Positions 42,612 to 55,524 are shown, counted from the stretch's first letter. The stretch: DNA of 64,000 nucleotides from Heliopora coerulea (GCA_030142905.1 JASJOG010000080.1:1-64000); one strand, 5' to 3'. Notes: a model not told the origin generated them from the letters alone. Made by a program: numbers and translations.

Positions 42612-45505
42612 TTACACAAAATCTTGTCTTGGTAAAGGAAGAACAAACAACACGTTTTCACCATTCACGCGATCCTTCCCTGCAAGAAATTGTCCAAAAA
42701 TACGTTGGACAGGTAAAAATGATGACGGTCCAAAAGGCTTAAAGAGATTTGAACACCAAACCTCTGGTGAACCTGGACGGGAGCCGCAAGAATATCTCTC
42801 AGGATGGTATTGATACCAGGAAACACGTGCAAACAGGAAGTGCATTTGTTGCCCGTTTATTGTAATTGCTTGCTTAAAAAAGTACTGCACTAAGCCAGGC
42901 CTGACGTCTGACGACGGATCTATTTCGTCATCATATCTTCCCGCCCATTTAGCCAGAATATTTCCAGATCTCTTATGCCTAGAACACATCGAACCATATA
43001 AAACACCTGCAAATGCTACGGTGGAATAGCGGTCGAAGAGGACGGGTACAGCCCCCTCTGGAATCTCGGGAACAAGGAATCTGTAAGCCCTGGTCACGTA
43101 AACAAGTTCATCATTATCAAATGCTTCAACTGTGTGTGGGGGGCCACATTTATACTCTCTTACAGTAAACCACAGTTCGCTTCCTGTTACGATATCAACT
43201 TCTCATAGTTGCAGTAGCGATAAAGCAAAGTTGCAGTCCACTTGTCCAATATTTGTAGCTGTATTATGCTGTTCAGATTGTTTAAATATTTGTTCAAAGT
43301 TTTCTCGATAAACATTAGGAGCTGCAAGGTCATGCAAATGCTGATATCTCAAAAACTTTCGGAAAATCTGAATCTCCACTGACTTATTGTTCGTCTGATA
43401 GTCTCCTAATATGCCATTGTACCTCTCAAAACCGAATAGCCAAAAACTATGCACTGGTCCATAGTCTAAAATACAGTCTGCTAAATGCGTGTGAAGATGC
43501 ATGTTTGGCGTAACCTTTGCACTACCGTACAAACGTTCAAACTCTTTACAGAACTGCACCAACAACGAATGGGCAGTTCCAACGTCTTTAACTTCATTCA
43601 TTGGTGTAGAAAGAATCCGGCATGCGTGTACGAATAGTGTCCAGCACTGATAATGTTCCAATTGTAATCTGTTGCGCAAGGCGAACAACGAAAACATAGT
43701 AGTCCAAGACTTCCACTGTTCCGCAGTGAAACCAGCAAAAGACTTAGCGATTTTAAAAGGAAGTCGTCCTATATTGCTCGGAGCTTCAGTCCCATCAATC
43801 ACGTTCTGAACTGCTGGCAAGTCACCTACATCCAAATGTTTTTCATCAAGCCAGATTTCAAGCATACGTTACGCCGTCACCAAAAAAAGATTGTGCATTG
43901 GATCCACAATGGTGAAACGAACGCAGTCAAAGTAGGGTAATCTGTGAAGTTCAGTGCAGCGTGTTCCGTATAAACTTGTCAATTTATCTGCATCTTCCTG
44001 ACTCGTTTGGCGTGAAATCTCGGCCGCCTGACGCCTGTGTTCATCGTTTTGTCTTCGAGGACAAGGTTCGAATCCAGAGTAATCGGAAGGCTCCCCGATT
44101 CTCCCAACCTTGAATTTCTTTTTGCACTTGCTACACCCTGCAGCAGATGCGTGACTAGTAAACCCGCAAATTTTTCGACTCGCTGGAACATCACAGGCAA
44201 CACAAAGTAATGCAGCCTTGAAAATCTGGGGGGAAAGAGGTGACCCTGAGTGCGTTAGCGCGACACCAGGGTTCCAGAGCTGTAAGAGTTCATCTACCAG
44301 AGGCGATAAATACGGATTAATTGTCAGAGACGGTTCGCATGGTCCGGGAATAATCCCAATGAGAAAAACGTTTTCTCGTTTAAAACGTTCACTTCTTGGT
44401 AGGTTCATTAATACTAAATATATTACTCCAACGGAATATGCCGTGTGCACAAACGGTTGCATCCAGTCAACGTTTAACATGAATGCATAATTGCGAGGCT
44501 CGATCAAAAAAGGAGTGCCATCAAAACACTGAAAATCTTTCCAAATTCGACCATCGAAAACATCGCACAAAACTTGCGCAAAAGATCTAACCTCTCTATT
44601 TCTCCACAACTCACATCTCTCTGTGAAGCCACTTCTTTTAGTGAATGTTTGCAAGGTCTTGATCAAACTTTGATAGCAGTACACTTTATGTGGATATAAG
44701 CGTTTGGATCCGTTTTTTAATGTTACTTCTTTCAAAAGGGAAGTTCCGCATTCTTGACGTCTCCATTGTTGACGATGTAGAGGGAATTTTATAAATGTAC
44801 AACGTTTGGAAACATGGCGGCCTTCTATAGAGTAATAACAGTCTTCAAATTTATAAATATTATGACATTTAGGGCAGACGACGTATTTTACGAATTTATC
44901 GTTAAGTAGGTGAAGTTCTTTTTTTAAGCTATACAATGACGATGGAAAACCAGCAGCTATGTCCTGAAACCAGGTATTTGACCATGAAATTATCTCAAAC
45001 AATCTCTTTAGAAAAGTTATAAGGAAGGCCATTGCACTATCAGGAACATGAAAAACGCTCCAAAGATGACATAGTCCAACTAAAATCTCTGAAGGATAAC
45101 TGATTGCTCACGCTTTTCTTCGGATGATTCTTCGTCTATAAGTGGTATAGAATCAAAGGTTACGTTCTCGATGAAATCTTCGTCAATATCAGCTGTTAGT
45201 TCATCATCCCAAATTTCACCCTCTGGCAGCTGGAAATACTCGTCTTCTTTAGCAGCTTCAACGTCACTGATGTCAAAAGCTTTGCCGGAATGTTCCTCTT
45301 CGTCAGAAATTACGTCTCCCATATCCGAATCACTTGGTAAGTCTGGAAGTAGGTCTTCGTCACTGCTTTGTTGCAAGGAGGGATCTTTCTGCCATAAACC
45401 AGAGAAGTCGTCAAAGTATCTTTGCTTATGGTTCACATAAGTACGGTATGGCATAAATTTTTCGCAATGAAAACAGAATCTTTTCGACAACACGGAACCG
45501 TCCAT
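42612..45505 (-). pseudogene. EnSpm/CACTA transposase (tnp2-like), three lesions
   Basis: About 965 codons in one frame, apart from a frameshift near 45095 and stops at 43869-43871 (TAA) and 43203-43205 (TGA). Order: N-terminal zinc-finger-like FCFHCEKF...HKQRYFD; an acidic stretch; CPKCHNIYKFEDCYY with a second Cys cluster; LNVDWMQPF with a candidate catalytic Asp; CVACDVPASRKICGFTSHAS with a second candidate Asp and GCSKCKKKF; then DPMHNLFLVTA, the family signature. After the TAA it resumes with MLEIWLDEKHLDV and LADCILDYGPVHSFWLFGFE, and after the TGA with ELWFTVREYKCG and HFLFARVSWYQ. The lesions are point-like, so it is a recent copy. The start Met at 45505 is first in frame. Confidence 0.85.
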
Positions 45506-45701
45506 TATCGTACAACAGGAAAGACAAACAAAATATCACCCCACTCGGGAATGCTTTTTTATTGGCTATCAGAAGATATGGAACGAACCATATTTGGTCA
45601 CAAACTATAGGCTTTTTCCCGCTACCTGATCACCTATACCGATCCTTATACCGATCAAGTCTCTGGAGAAAAAAATACACAAAACCTTTGGAAGTTGTGT
45701 C
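45506..45701. promoter_or_regulatory. Divergent promoter of the EnSpm genes
   Basis: The two start codons are back to back, 196 bp apart. The interval contains TATACCGATCCTTATACCGATC, two spaced copies of TATACCGATC at about 45635-45655, which are candidate control or transposase-binding sites. Function is inferred from position. Confidence 0.45.
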
Positions 45702-45863
45702 ATGGAGCAACCACACGAAAGCACAACAAATATAATTGAGGCGCTGAAACTCATTGCTAAAAACCAGGAGCAGTTACTACAAAGTACAAGCAAGTTGCTT
45801 GAAGCTCAAAAGAGCAATCATCGCTCACCAGGCACCGCGAGCAAAATACCAATCGAAGTGAAG
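45702..45863 (+). CDS. EnSpm companion gene, exon 1
   Basis: Fifty-four codons, MEQPHESTTNIIEALKLIAK then EQLLQSTSKLLEAQ and ASKIPIEVK, ending before the donor GTAAAA in phase 0. The Leu/Ile spacing suggests a short coiled coil. Animal EnSpm elements usually carry a second protein, with a C-terminal basic region and acidic tail, transcribed away from the transposase; its role is not established. The open frame continues into the intron to 45917. Confidence 0.65.
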
Positions 45864-48665
45864 GTAAAATCAAAACCATTTATTAAGGGTTTATATACTG
45901 GTATAATACAATATTAATTAAAGTTATACTTTAGATAATATATGGCGTTTCACCGCACACAAGTACATAGCACTAACAGTATAGTACGTACAGGTTACTG
46001 AATATAAAGTGCACTTCAGTCAGAACGTCAGGTTGTACATGTAGTTCTTGCAGTTTTTAGGATCATTGTAGATTCCAGCAATGTAGTCAGGAGTTCTAAA
46101 TTAAGTCATATAATTACAGTGTGAAAAAATAGAACCATAAGTTATAGTGATAATAAATTAGAGCGAGATAAACATGTACTGTGCTCAGGTATACAGTACA
46201 TGAAAATAGTGTCCAAATGACAGAAATGCAGTTTGCAGCTACGAACAGCAGTAAAAGATTCAGTTGTTAATCTTTAGGATTTTTATCAGAAGTTTTCAAC
46301 ATTGGCTACTTTATCTCATTACGTTTTTATGTTCCTTTCCAACAGAGGAACGTTAGAGTAGCTGTAAACAATCTTTCCACCAAATGGAACTTCACTCAAA
46401 GGTAAAAACCATCCTTAAGAAAACATTAATTCATAAACACCTATTTTGCAGCGATTTTAATATGGACTGTAACTGGCTAATTTCCTAACGGCAGCCCCAA
46501 CAAGAAAATACAACTTTAACCCCAAAATACTCTTGAATTTTTAGTTAGTTTTTGTAAAAACAAGGATTTTTCTGTGAAATATTACAAGTCAATATATCAG
46601 GTTCAGGACACATTCTACAAACATCAGGAAAGGAGCCATTTTGCCTTTATTACTTGGGATTGGCAACAACATGTTTACAGTTCTTTAGGAATCTATTCCA
46701 ACACAGTCAGAGATCTGATTGTTGTGCTCACTTTCACCATCGTTATGACCCCGACTTTCCCTTTCAAGGGTACAATTACTTGCATTTTGCTGATTATGGT
46801 AAATCAGCTAAAAGCCAGGCATTCACTTGAGTATACAAACTATACATGTGTCAACCTGGCCCATTTAATTTAACCATGAGATGAAATGAAAGCTGTATGC
46901 TGTAAGGCTTTTTTTATAATTTTATCTCTCAAAAAATACACACTGTAGTGATTCATATCTACATGTACTTTATGTTAATACACAATGAATTACAAAATTA
47001 AAATACTTACATAACTCCAAAGTTCAACATTCAATGCTCCATTTGCAGTTATTCTTCTTTAAAAATGTCTACAATAAGAAATTTACAGTGTATTACAATG
47101 TAATATTAGCTAGCAAGGTGATGCCTGTGCTTAAAAGGAAATGCAAGTACAGAGATGCCAGCAAATATAAAATGAACTGAAACACTTTTTCTGCTGTTTG
47201 ATATGTCAAGACAGCAGAAAATACTGTTCATGTACTTAGAAATGCCATTTGCATTCATGAAATTTCTTTTCATCAAGCTTTCATTTGATAGGCCTCAATA
47301 CTTTGGTTAGTTTACTAAGATGACTAGATTAGTATGCTGATTATCTTTCTGACTGGTACTTTGGAGAAGTATTGTCAAGACTTAGAACTAATCTCTTATA
47401 TTTCCAAACCAATGTTTGGATGCTGGGAAAACTAATTTTGAGCTTAAGAACTTTTCCTAGTATTACTTTTCAGCTATGAACTAGATAAATGTTCATTAAT
47501 CTTAGATTGATTATCATTCTAGATATTGTTGTTTGTGAAATTGCTTTTCCAATGTAAGGACAAAATGTTAGTGTTATATATTATTCAAATTATTATTGAG
47601 CCTTCATTATGATTTGGCTTAAAGCCATTTGCTGGGCAAATACATTCATTATACGAGTTGGCTTTTGACCTGGTTCTTTCATGATTACATGTACCACAAT
47701 ATTGATGAAAAGTTAAACATTATACTGCTGTACCACTTATCTGCATAGATGGTGAATGTGTCTTGCTTTGGGGACTAGATGAAAATCAATGCCATTGGAA
47801 ATGCAGCCTGCTTTGAAAGAAATCCCTTTCCAGCAAACAACTAAGTTATGCCTGTATAATTCAGGAAATTGTTAACATGGGAATTATCATAAACAAAAAA
47901 GACTGTCTGTTTTAAAACATAATTCTTGTGTAATTTGAAATGACTAAAGTAAAATATAGACATAGCTACAATGGAGAATTTGTGGAAATACTACACAATT
48001 CATTTCAACTAAATTATTTTTTGGTGAATTACATTATTTGGAGATAATATATTAATATTAAGGTATGTGTATTGCAAAAGAATAATTTTTTCAAAGTCCC
48101 ATAAAACAAAACACTTCAATTGATCCTTCTTTCACAAGTATAGCATCGTATTACTGAACTGATTTTGTTCCAACACTACAATAATAATTATACTTTCTGA
48201 CTCCTACTTTAATTCTGCACCAGTTGATTTTAAGCTGATTAACTCTGCGAACAGCCATTGATTCCAAAACAAATTTGAATTGTATCCCCTGTGTCTCCAA
48301 ACTTGAAATGTTTTAAGGCTTCTGCCTCATAACAGATTATTTATCTTTCCTAACAATGCAGCTATTTGGGTACTTTTACTTGGATTTATTTGTTACTCAG
48401 GTAATGAAGATGGAGATTTCTGTTAAACCATACAATGGCTGGAAAAAAAAAGAGGAAAAACTCAACATGTTCATTCAAGCAAATAATGAGCTTGAAAAAT
48501 CTTTAAAAAATGAATAAGCAGTGAAGTTAATGAGAGCCAAAATGATGAGCAAGATTTCTTGAATTGCCAGACCAAATCATACTTTAGTTACAGTATGTAC
48601 TGTAGTGCTTATCACTGTATTGTATTGTGTATGTAATCATATAATGTATTTAACTCATCATACAG
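45864..48665 (+). other. Companion gene intron region; doubtful exon at 48401
   Basis: At 48401, after a TTACTCAG acceptor, a frame compatible with exon 1 reads VMKMEISVKPYNGWKKKEEK, then NMFIQANNELEKSLKNE and a stop. No donor precedes the stop that would reach the next exon, so this is an alternative terminal exon or a damaged one. The rest is AT-rich DNA in which I see nothing. Confidence 0.35.
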
Positions 48666-48707
48666 TGGTGGCCTTGTCAACGACATTGGGGAACCACCTG
48701 CCATCTG
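48666..48707 (+). CDS. EnSpm companion gene, internal exon (42 nt)
   Basis: Between ATACAG and GTATGT, the frame reads GGLVNDIGEPPAI with one base before and two after. The two carried bases complete Cys at the start of the next exon. Found because it joins in phase. Confidence 0.55.
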
Positions 48708-48755
48708 GTATGTAATTTTGAACTAAATTAAGCTAAATTCATAAAACATTTTCAG

Positions 48756-48853
48756 CTTCCGGGCACCTAACAATGAGGCAGTGAACAAAGAGGTGATTAA
48801 AAATATGAAAGCCTTGGAAAACATGGACAAGGTTGATGGCTACGTGATGCAAA
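48756..48853 (+). CDS. EnSpm companion gene, internal exon (98 nt)
   Basis: After TTTTCAG the frame reads FRAPNNEAVNKEVIKNMKAL, then ENMDKVDGYVMQ, with one base left before the donor GTAAGG. The phase fits both the 42-nt exon upstream and the exon at 52273. Confidence 0.6.
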
Positions 48854-51800
48854 GTAAGGGCACATTCCATCTGCTTATGAATAATCGTTCAATATTCTGC
48901 GTAGTCCACAGTAAAGTAGAACAGCTGTACAACAGTTATTTACATGTTCACGAAAACGTACCCTTTCTCTGCTTTTTCTTCCAATTCACACGAGCTAAAG
49001 TGATTTGGGTATGAATACAACCCATTCACGTTGAGCTTATAATGGTAAAATTTACTTCGTTTGATGTAGCAGTTCCCTCATTACTTTCTAAGGCACAATG
49101 AAAGGCTTTCCTTGGTAGAAGTTACGACGTTCTGCCTATAAAAAATAAGTTGTGCGTGAGATCGTTGTGGACTGTGCTAGGTTAACAGGAAAAAACGATC
49201 CTTTGGACGAAGAATGGCATGGTCACCAATGTATACAATGAAGTACATTCAGGATGAGCATCGAACTGCAACTGTTGTCACGTTAGATGTAAGATTTGTA
49301 ACAAAGACTCCCATTAAATCTACCGTTACGCACCTCACTTTGTTTACAGTTCGTGCTTATATGCAGGAATTCTTTCGTTTCTAGCTCCTTTCCCATAACA
49401 TGAAATGTAGATGTCAAGGACTTTAGGTTTCTAGGCCTTCTAACCATTGCAGTATTCCAACTAGTATAAAATGATTTCACAAACGGCATAAAGGGTTCCT
49501 TGAAGCCCATTTTCCTCTTTACCGTGGCCCTAGTAGGTCAATGCCTTTAAATGAACCTTGTCCAGATTAATACCTCCGTTCGGAAATAGTTAAACCAGTG
49601 ATTATAAACCATACAATATGAAACGATGGATGAGGATTTGTTCCCAGACAACTTCTAATCGACAACAGAGAAACTGGGATAATATCGACGCTTCCGACAC
49701 CGGTAACACTTCCCCCGGTATCGAAAAAAGGCGGCGCGTAGAGCAATGTACAACAGCACTGAAGGGAGTTTAGGGACGGAGGAGCGGAATTACGAGGGGG
49801 GGGGACTTGAGATAAAAATACAGCATTTTATATGCTTCTCTGGGAAATTGCACAACAAGTGTTTTAAAGCGTAGTTGTTTCAACATTACATTTGGAAAGA
49901 AGGGGGGGCTACAGCCCCTGCAGCCCCCCGACTCCGCTGTCCCTTGAGTTTATGTAATCTTTAACATTTACTCGATATGCCGAATTGGCGAGGTCAGTTA
50001 ATATCGTAATTCCTCCCTTCAATACAGACTCTACTTCGTATCGATGTGGTACTGTTACTAACGATAACTAAAATAGGTGATATTGCATCGTCTAATTGAC
50101 ATGGCCACGGGTATCGTCCACCTCTATTGCTCACGACCGAAATTCTAGGTCCCAGAAATAACAATTGCCATGTCTTCGATGATTTTATCGACCTAACACA
50201 GTATCCAAATGACCTGCTCACTTGACAAAAGATCAAAATATGAATGGCCACATAAAAAAGACCGGTTACCAATAGAAATCTATTGAGACCTGTCCAAAAG
50301 TTGAAGAGACTTCTTCGTAAATAATAAATCAAATACAAACAGTTGAAACAGATGAAATAGGTTAATTGCTAGTGACGCAAAAGAATCCGCAGATCATAAT
50401 GCATTGTAAGAACACAGATCGACTTGTTATTTTTGTTCCATTCTTACGCCTAGAATATGAGCTTGATATGCCCACCACAAAGCAAAAACTTTCTAGCACT
50501 TGTTCTGTTGAACACAAGACAAAGTTTTCCCATGTTAGCCTTCTAAGTCCTGACACTCAATCGCAAAATGAAATGTTGTTGAAGATTGATGCACGGCAAA
50601 GGGAAGAAACAAACAGGCATTACCACCGTCCACAAGAGATCTTAAGCCTCAATACACCTTTGCCAATGAATCATTTAAGTCGGGAATTATAACAGATTCT
50701 TTAAATCTTTTCTCCTGGACGTTTCCTCAGAACGTAATATTTCATTAACGATATTCGCACCTTCCCGCCAAAATCACATCAGACAAAAATTAATCAGCAT
50801 TTACCTGAGACGTTTTGGTCGCAGGAAGCCTAGGGACTGATCAGTAAAATGTCTGTTACCTTCATTGATAAATGCCGAACTGATTGCATAATTAATAATT
50901 GCAGTGGAAGAGGTGATTTTTGAGGATTTTGGATTTCAAGAATTTTTGAAATTTTCGTACTGTGTGTACATTGCCTTCGTGTAGGTACTTTGTCAAGAAT
51001 GCAGTTCAGCTGAGCAGTGAGAAAGCTGCCTTTCAAACAAAATGCAGGCAGGGCCGCGGCTACTATAGACATCCCCCGCCACGCCTCTCAACACGAATTT
51101 CAGATCAGAACATTTTAACGCAACTTCTGGTAAGACATTGGAGTATGAAATGAAAACAAAATACAAGCTGGGCTTTTACTTGGAGCATTGATTGGAGGAA
51201 ACAGGCAAAATAGAGATTAACACTAATTAGGTTAATGAGAAGTTTATAGAATCTGCAGCTGGTACCTCTCTTGGGCAATAAGATCATTTCATATACGTAT
51301 TAAAAGCCTTTTGAAGATTAAATTTGCTCATGAGGTGACCGGTACTTTTCATATTTGGCTCTGTCATCTTTCCTATTTACCGTTGTTTGCAATGTACAGC
51401 AACGTAAACCAAACAAATTTCCGCTTGTTAAGTATTAAAAATTCGTAGTCGACATTATTATATATAAAAAATATCATTTATTTTGTTGTAATCCTTATAT
51501 TTTTAGTTTCGGGAATACATTAAACTATTTTTCAAATTTTTGATGCCCAAGGAATAAAAATAAAAAAATTATAAATAAAATAATAAAAAAAAAAGCCAGA
51601 GAAAAACTAATCCGCTACTTAGTTAGGTCACTGCAAGTATTCCGAGTAAATATTCCCAAGTCACGTCCACTACCTTTAGAATCGTAAAATGAGTGGCTGT
51701 TTTCAAAAGTTCAAAGTTTCAAAAACGCCAAAATTTTCCAAAAACAGTTTTGCCACCTGATTATTTTATTCATTTAAAACGGCTTGAAAGAAGGCAAATA

Positions 51801-52272
51801 GAACAAATTTTTCCCTGAAATGACCAAACTGGCAACACTGCCAAAAATTGAGAGAGATGGAAAGGCATTATAATAAGTGGTAAAGGCTCTTTAATTCTTT
51901 CTTGTGCTGATTAAGACGTCTTCCTCGAAATAACTTCATGAATGGTCGTTTCCCCTTAGGGATATTATAAGACTTGCTTGTTATTATGATTAATACTTTA
52001 TGTTTTTCGTTCATGTTGTGTCCCCATCCCCAACCTAAATCTTTTTTTTTTCCCTTGAGTACTCTGAAGATAGTTGCACTTTTAGTTGCAGCTTCCAGTT
52101 TAATTGCCAAAAAAAGATATTAACGAATGACTTCCGAGCTTGACTGTCATTTCGTTTACTTATCGCATAGTCTTTGATTGACCTTCGTTTCAATCGATAT
52201 TTCATTCTTTTTATTTGTGTCTTAAAAATCGGACAAGTAACAAAACTATATATTCTTCCCTTTTGTTCCAAG
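48854..52272 (+). other. Companion gene intron (3.4 kb)
   Basis: AT-rich, with a G-run (49796-49804) and a CCCC-rich stretch near 49920. Two frames (plus 50366-50692 and minus 49994-50338, each about 110 codons) have no recognised domains and no splice logic linking them to the gene. I regard the interval as intron. Confidence 0.4.
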
Positions 52273-52382
52273 GAGCTTTGAAATGTCATTTTCTTGGCAA
52301 AAGAAGAATAGAGAAGGCCAAACAAGAAGGCTCTCACGATGCCATTAAACAACGTGAGAGACGAAGGCACCGAATAAACGAA
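52273..52382 (+). CDS. EnSpm companion gene, basic-region exon
   Basis: After CCAAG the exon completes an Arg codon and reads ALKCHFLGKRRIEKAKQ, then HDAIKQRERRRHRINE, ending in phase 0 at GTAAGA. The dense Arg/Lys helix matches the basic segment expected in this companion protein, probably for nucleic-acid binding (inference). Confidence 0.7.
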
Positions 52383-53533
52383 GTAAGACATGAGAATCTT
52401 AAAGGAGTGCTGAAGAGGGTACTTTTAGAGAAAATAAATTCTATCTTTTATTTTCAAGGGATACGTTAAATTTTAAAATAGTCCAACGATGTTTTAAACC
52501 CCAGATTGTTATGGTGATGGTTGCAATCTAAAGTAAATTTTCATTTGGTACAAAAAGGGGTAAACCCCAAGAACACAAAAGAAAAATATATAAAAAATAT
52601 TAATTAGTTATTTAAAGTTCATACACAGTGATGTTTTTTTTCCCCATGCTTTCATCTAGTAGGTGAGTCAAATATATACGTTTATTACGTCCAAGTTTAT
52701 GAAAATGAATGGCCAGAATTCTAATCAGCCCAGCACCTAATGTCAATGTGACCATATACACTCAGACCTTATTAGGGGAAAAAGTTTTAACTTGTTTTGA
52801 TTTTCTTACTTTTCTATCATACAGTGAAACTTCATGCAAAAAAACCAAAAAAATGTTTGTAATCCGTAACATTATTATCATTGATAAAGCAATGTCACGT
52901 TTGTGCTTGTTGGACTCAAAATAATTGACTGACTCGAATCTAGCGCACGTCCAAGGAATAATTAAGTGCCAAAGTAGGCTGTTTTACGAAATTCTAAACC
53001 AGTGATCTATGACGAGTAGTCTGTGGAAGTGTCTTCCAGCAAGAGCGTGCCTCTCTTGGCTATTTCTCAGTCTGGCATATTTGTGAAACTTTTACAACCA
53101 CTCGACCAGCTTTCTTAGTATTCTTACCGTTGTGTCAGGTCTTAGAGCATAGAGCCATCTATTGTAAATGACGTGAATGCTGCCTCGGTGGTTGCTATAC
53201 GTAGTCGATACAAAAAACTTACAAATTGTATATTTTCGTGTACTGTTTGCAAAAAGGCCTTGTGCGGCAATGGCCGGTAAAAAATATTACAGTCATTGAC
53301 TTCAGGGCTGTAACAAACTCACATGAAATATGATTACCTCTTAACTTCATTGATGTTTTTTTGTTCCAGAAGTCCTATTTCTTGTTATCTTGTCCAGCTT
53401 GTCCAGTCATCAGACCAACAAAACTACCTTAGCTCTCTCACGCTTAGTATTTTGCAACACTAAAAAATGCGTATGATGTGATCTATACTGCTATTAAACG
53501 ATCTTTCTTATTTCCCTCTACCACAAAATCTAG

Positions 53534-53902
53534 AAATTACGTCTCCGCAAGAAGATTACGGAAACATCACCGGCTTTCAACGAGCATCACCGAAAAAAGA
53601 TTAAATCTGCTCTGTCATTTGAAGCGATGTCGCCAGAAGTCAGCTCGTACGAGACTGACAGCGATGAAGAACAAGCAATGGGATCAGATGATGAGGGGAA
53701 AAGGCCAAGAAAGGTGATCAGGACTCATCCATTTACATGGAGGTCGGAAGAATTCACCAATGTGCTTCAAAGCCTCGACCGAAAAATAATGAGGAAAAAA
53801 AGCGAGAAAGCTAGAGCCATGGTGTTACCCCGACAAGAAGGAGATCCCATAGATGATAACCCCCCCGAGGATATGCCGTCGTGGGCCATAAAAAAGATGT
53901 AA
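53534..53902 (+). CDS. EnSpm companion gene, terminal exon
   Basis: After AATCTAG the phase-0 frame continues KLRLRKKITETSPAFNEHH, then MSPEVSSYETDSDEE (acidic Ser-rich) and HPFTWRSEEFTNVLQSLDR, ending SWAIKKM and a stop. The order basic helix, S-x-E-S/D acidic patch, W-R-S-E...LD is the pattern I know from this protein family in cnidarians. The exon is intact. No clear AATAAA follows. Confidence 0.75.
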   Translation, partial: KLRLRKKITETSPAFNEHHRKKIKSALSFEAMSPEVSSYETDSDEEQAMGSDDEGKRPRKVIRTHPFTWRSEEFTNVLQSLDRKIMRKKSEKARAMVLPRQEGDPIDDNPPEDMPSWAIKKM

Positions 53903-54042
53903 TTAAGACCTTTTAGTTTTCGTATTTTACAACATTGCAAGACATTTACACACAGTATTATGAATATTTTTGTAAACTTTTACTGGTGTTTATTACTCTT
54001 CAATGTGACTAATTTGTATGAATTACTTAAAGTTGCTTGTAA

Positions 54043-54172
54043 AGGCTGTTTTCCACTTGACGAATTTTATCGCTCGAATCGACATTTCTTTGTGTAAATT
54101 GACTAGGTTTCTCATTAGTTCCAAACGAGAGCAAATTTCGCGCCATAAAATTCGCCTAGTGGAAAACAGTCT
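54043..54172. mobile_element. Tourist/Harbinger-like MITE, 130 bp
   Basis: The termini AGGCTGTTTTCCAC and (reverse complement) AGACTGTTTTCCAC are flanked by TAA on both sides (54040-54042, 54173-54175). The inner sequence GACGAATTTTAT is mirrored by ATAAAATTCGCC. No coding content. Confidence 0.75.
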
Positions 54173-54559
54173 TAAAGTTTGAGTTAAACGTTTCCAAAAT
54201 TAAACTTCTTACATTGAAATGTTCTTCGTATGTGTATATCTAATTGCGCCTCCTTATACTGCTATCCTTGTAGAGCTGACATGTATTAGAATCAGCTTTA
54301 CTCTAGCAATAATTCATATCCTTTTAAATAACACATTGTAGAGAAACAACATCAAAACTGGATTATATTGCAGAAAATTTAAAAAATCAGCAATTACTTT
54401 TCTAAAAACTGATGCCAAAAATTTAAAACTTCTGCATAATAGCGAATTTTTGCTTTTAAACAAAAAGTGGTATTATAAAACCCTCGAATTTGATGGAAAT
54501 GTTTTCACTGGCTGAAAATCAATATCTTCACACAACTAAAGATGGAAGCAAAAATGATG

Positions 54560-54790
54560 TAAATTTCTAAAACTACCACACATTTGCATGGTTAGTGACT
54601 ACGGCAAAATTTGAAATATCTAATACATTTGCAGCGGTGGTAAATTCAATGAATAGTCTGCCATTGCACCTAAACACTCATTGCCTAGATGATGAAAATT
54701 CATAAATACACACTATTGCAAACTTGGACAAATGTAAAAAAAGACTAAATTTACGTTAAATTTGTAACACATTTGCAATGTATGAAAAGT
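54560..54790. repeat. ATTTGCA-rich repeat, candidate right subterminal array
   Basis: On the minus strand the words GCAAATGTGTGGTAGTTTTA and GTTTGCAATAGTGTG resemble units of the array at 40290-40980. It is shorter and more diverged. Confidence 0.45.
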
Positions 54791-54879
54791 TAAAACTTCT
54801 TCTCGTGAACACTATTTCCTAATCTGTGGTCGGGTGCAAGCCTCCTTTACCAACAGCCGCATCTACATAGGACGCTAGC

Positions 54880-55260
54880 AACGCGAAATTGATTCGAATG
54901 AAAACGAAAATTTTTCTCTATGTTTTAGCCTCTCGTACACATGTAAATGGTGTTTTCGTTCGAAAAAACGAAGTCTCTCGAAAACTCTCTCCAAAGTGTT
55001 GCGATTTGAAAATGGCAGTTTATCGTTTACGTACAGACTACGAAAACGGAGACTTTCGAAAACAATGACATCACAGCGTACGTGGCGCTACCATCCTACG
55101 CATTACGTATGCTCAATGGACAGGTAGTAGCGTTTTCGAATCGTTGCTTCATTTACGTGTGGAAGGGATGACAAATGAAAACAGTTTAAAAACGGCCATG
55201 CGAACGGAAAACTTTGTAAGCGTTTTCAAGTGTAAACGGATACGTGTGGACGGGTACTTA
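54880..55260. repeat. GTTTTCG-rich dispersed repeat
   Basis: It alternates AAAACG/CGTTTTC words (TTCGAAAACTC, GAAAACGGAGAC, AAAACGGCCATGCG, TGTAAACGGATACGTGTGG). This is reminiscent of a widespread non-autonomous DNA transposon in marine invertebrates. Ends were not defined. Confidence 0.35.
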
Positions 55261-55431
55261 TTGTGATTAATTAATTTGTCCTGACAACTCGTGGGATTGC
55301 CTTAATCACAGAATAAAGATTTAACCAGAAGTCTCACTCGCGAGGAAACTTGTCACACTTTTTTAACTGCGCATGTCCGCATCCGCCATGTTCTTGGAGG
55401 GTATACTCAGCGCATTTCAACTACCAACAAT

Positions 55432-55524
55432 ATGGCGAAAACCAAAGTTGGCTCACTAAAACTGCTGTATTTGGAAAAGTAGGAGGACGATTTTCATTAC
55501 ATTTCTGAATCTATTGAAGAGGAG
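55432..55524 (+). pseudogene. Possible first exon of the TIR transposon's gene
   Basis: It starts MAKTKVGSLKLLYLEK, then a TAG, then EDDFHYISESIEEE and a GTAAGC donor. The single stop and the clean donor suggest a decayed first exon. Family not recognised. Confidence 0.4.

Larger units (their letters stand above)
40290..54790. mobile_element. EnSpm/CACTA-type element (ends approximate)
   Basis: Two divergent genes share a 196-bp promoter: a tnp2-like transposase (minus strand) and a multi-exon companion gene (plus strand). This is the arrangement of animal EnSpm elements. GCAAATTTGC-type repeats lie outside both genes (40290-40980 and 54560-54790) in apparently opposite orientation. The exact CACT termini and target duplication were not found, so the limits are estimates. 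A MITE at 54043 is nested in it. Confidence 0.55.

Noticed and set aside
45605..45793. Minus-strand 62-codon frame
   Set aside because: Antisense shadow of the companion gene's first exon and the divergent promoter.
50366..50692. Plus-strand frame of 108 codons
   Set aside because: No recognised domain, no supporting splice sites, and it lies in the large intron of the EnSpm companion gene.
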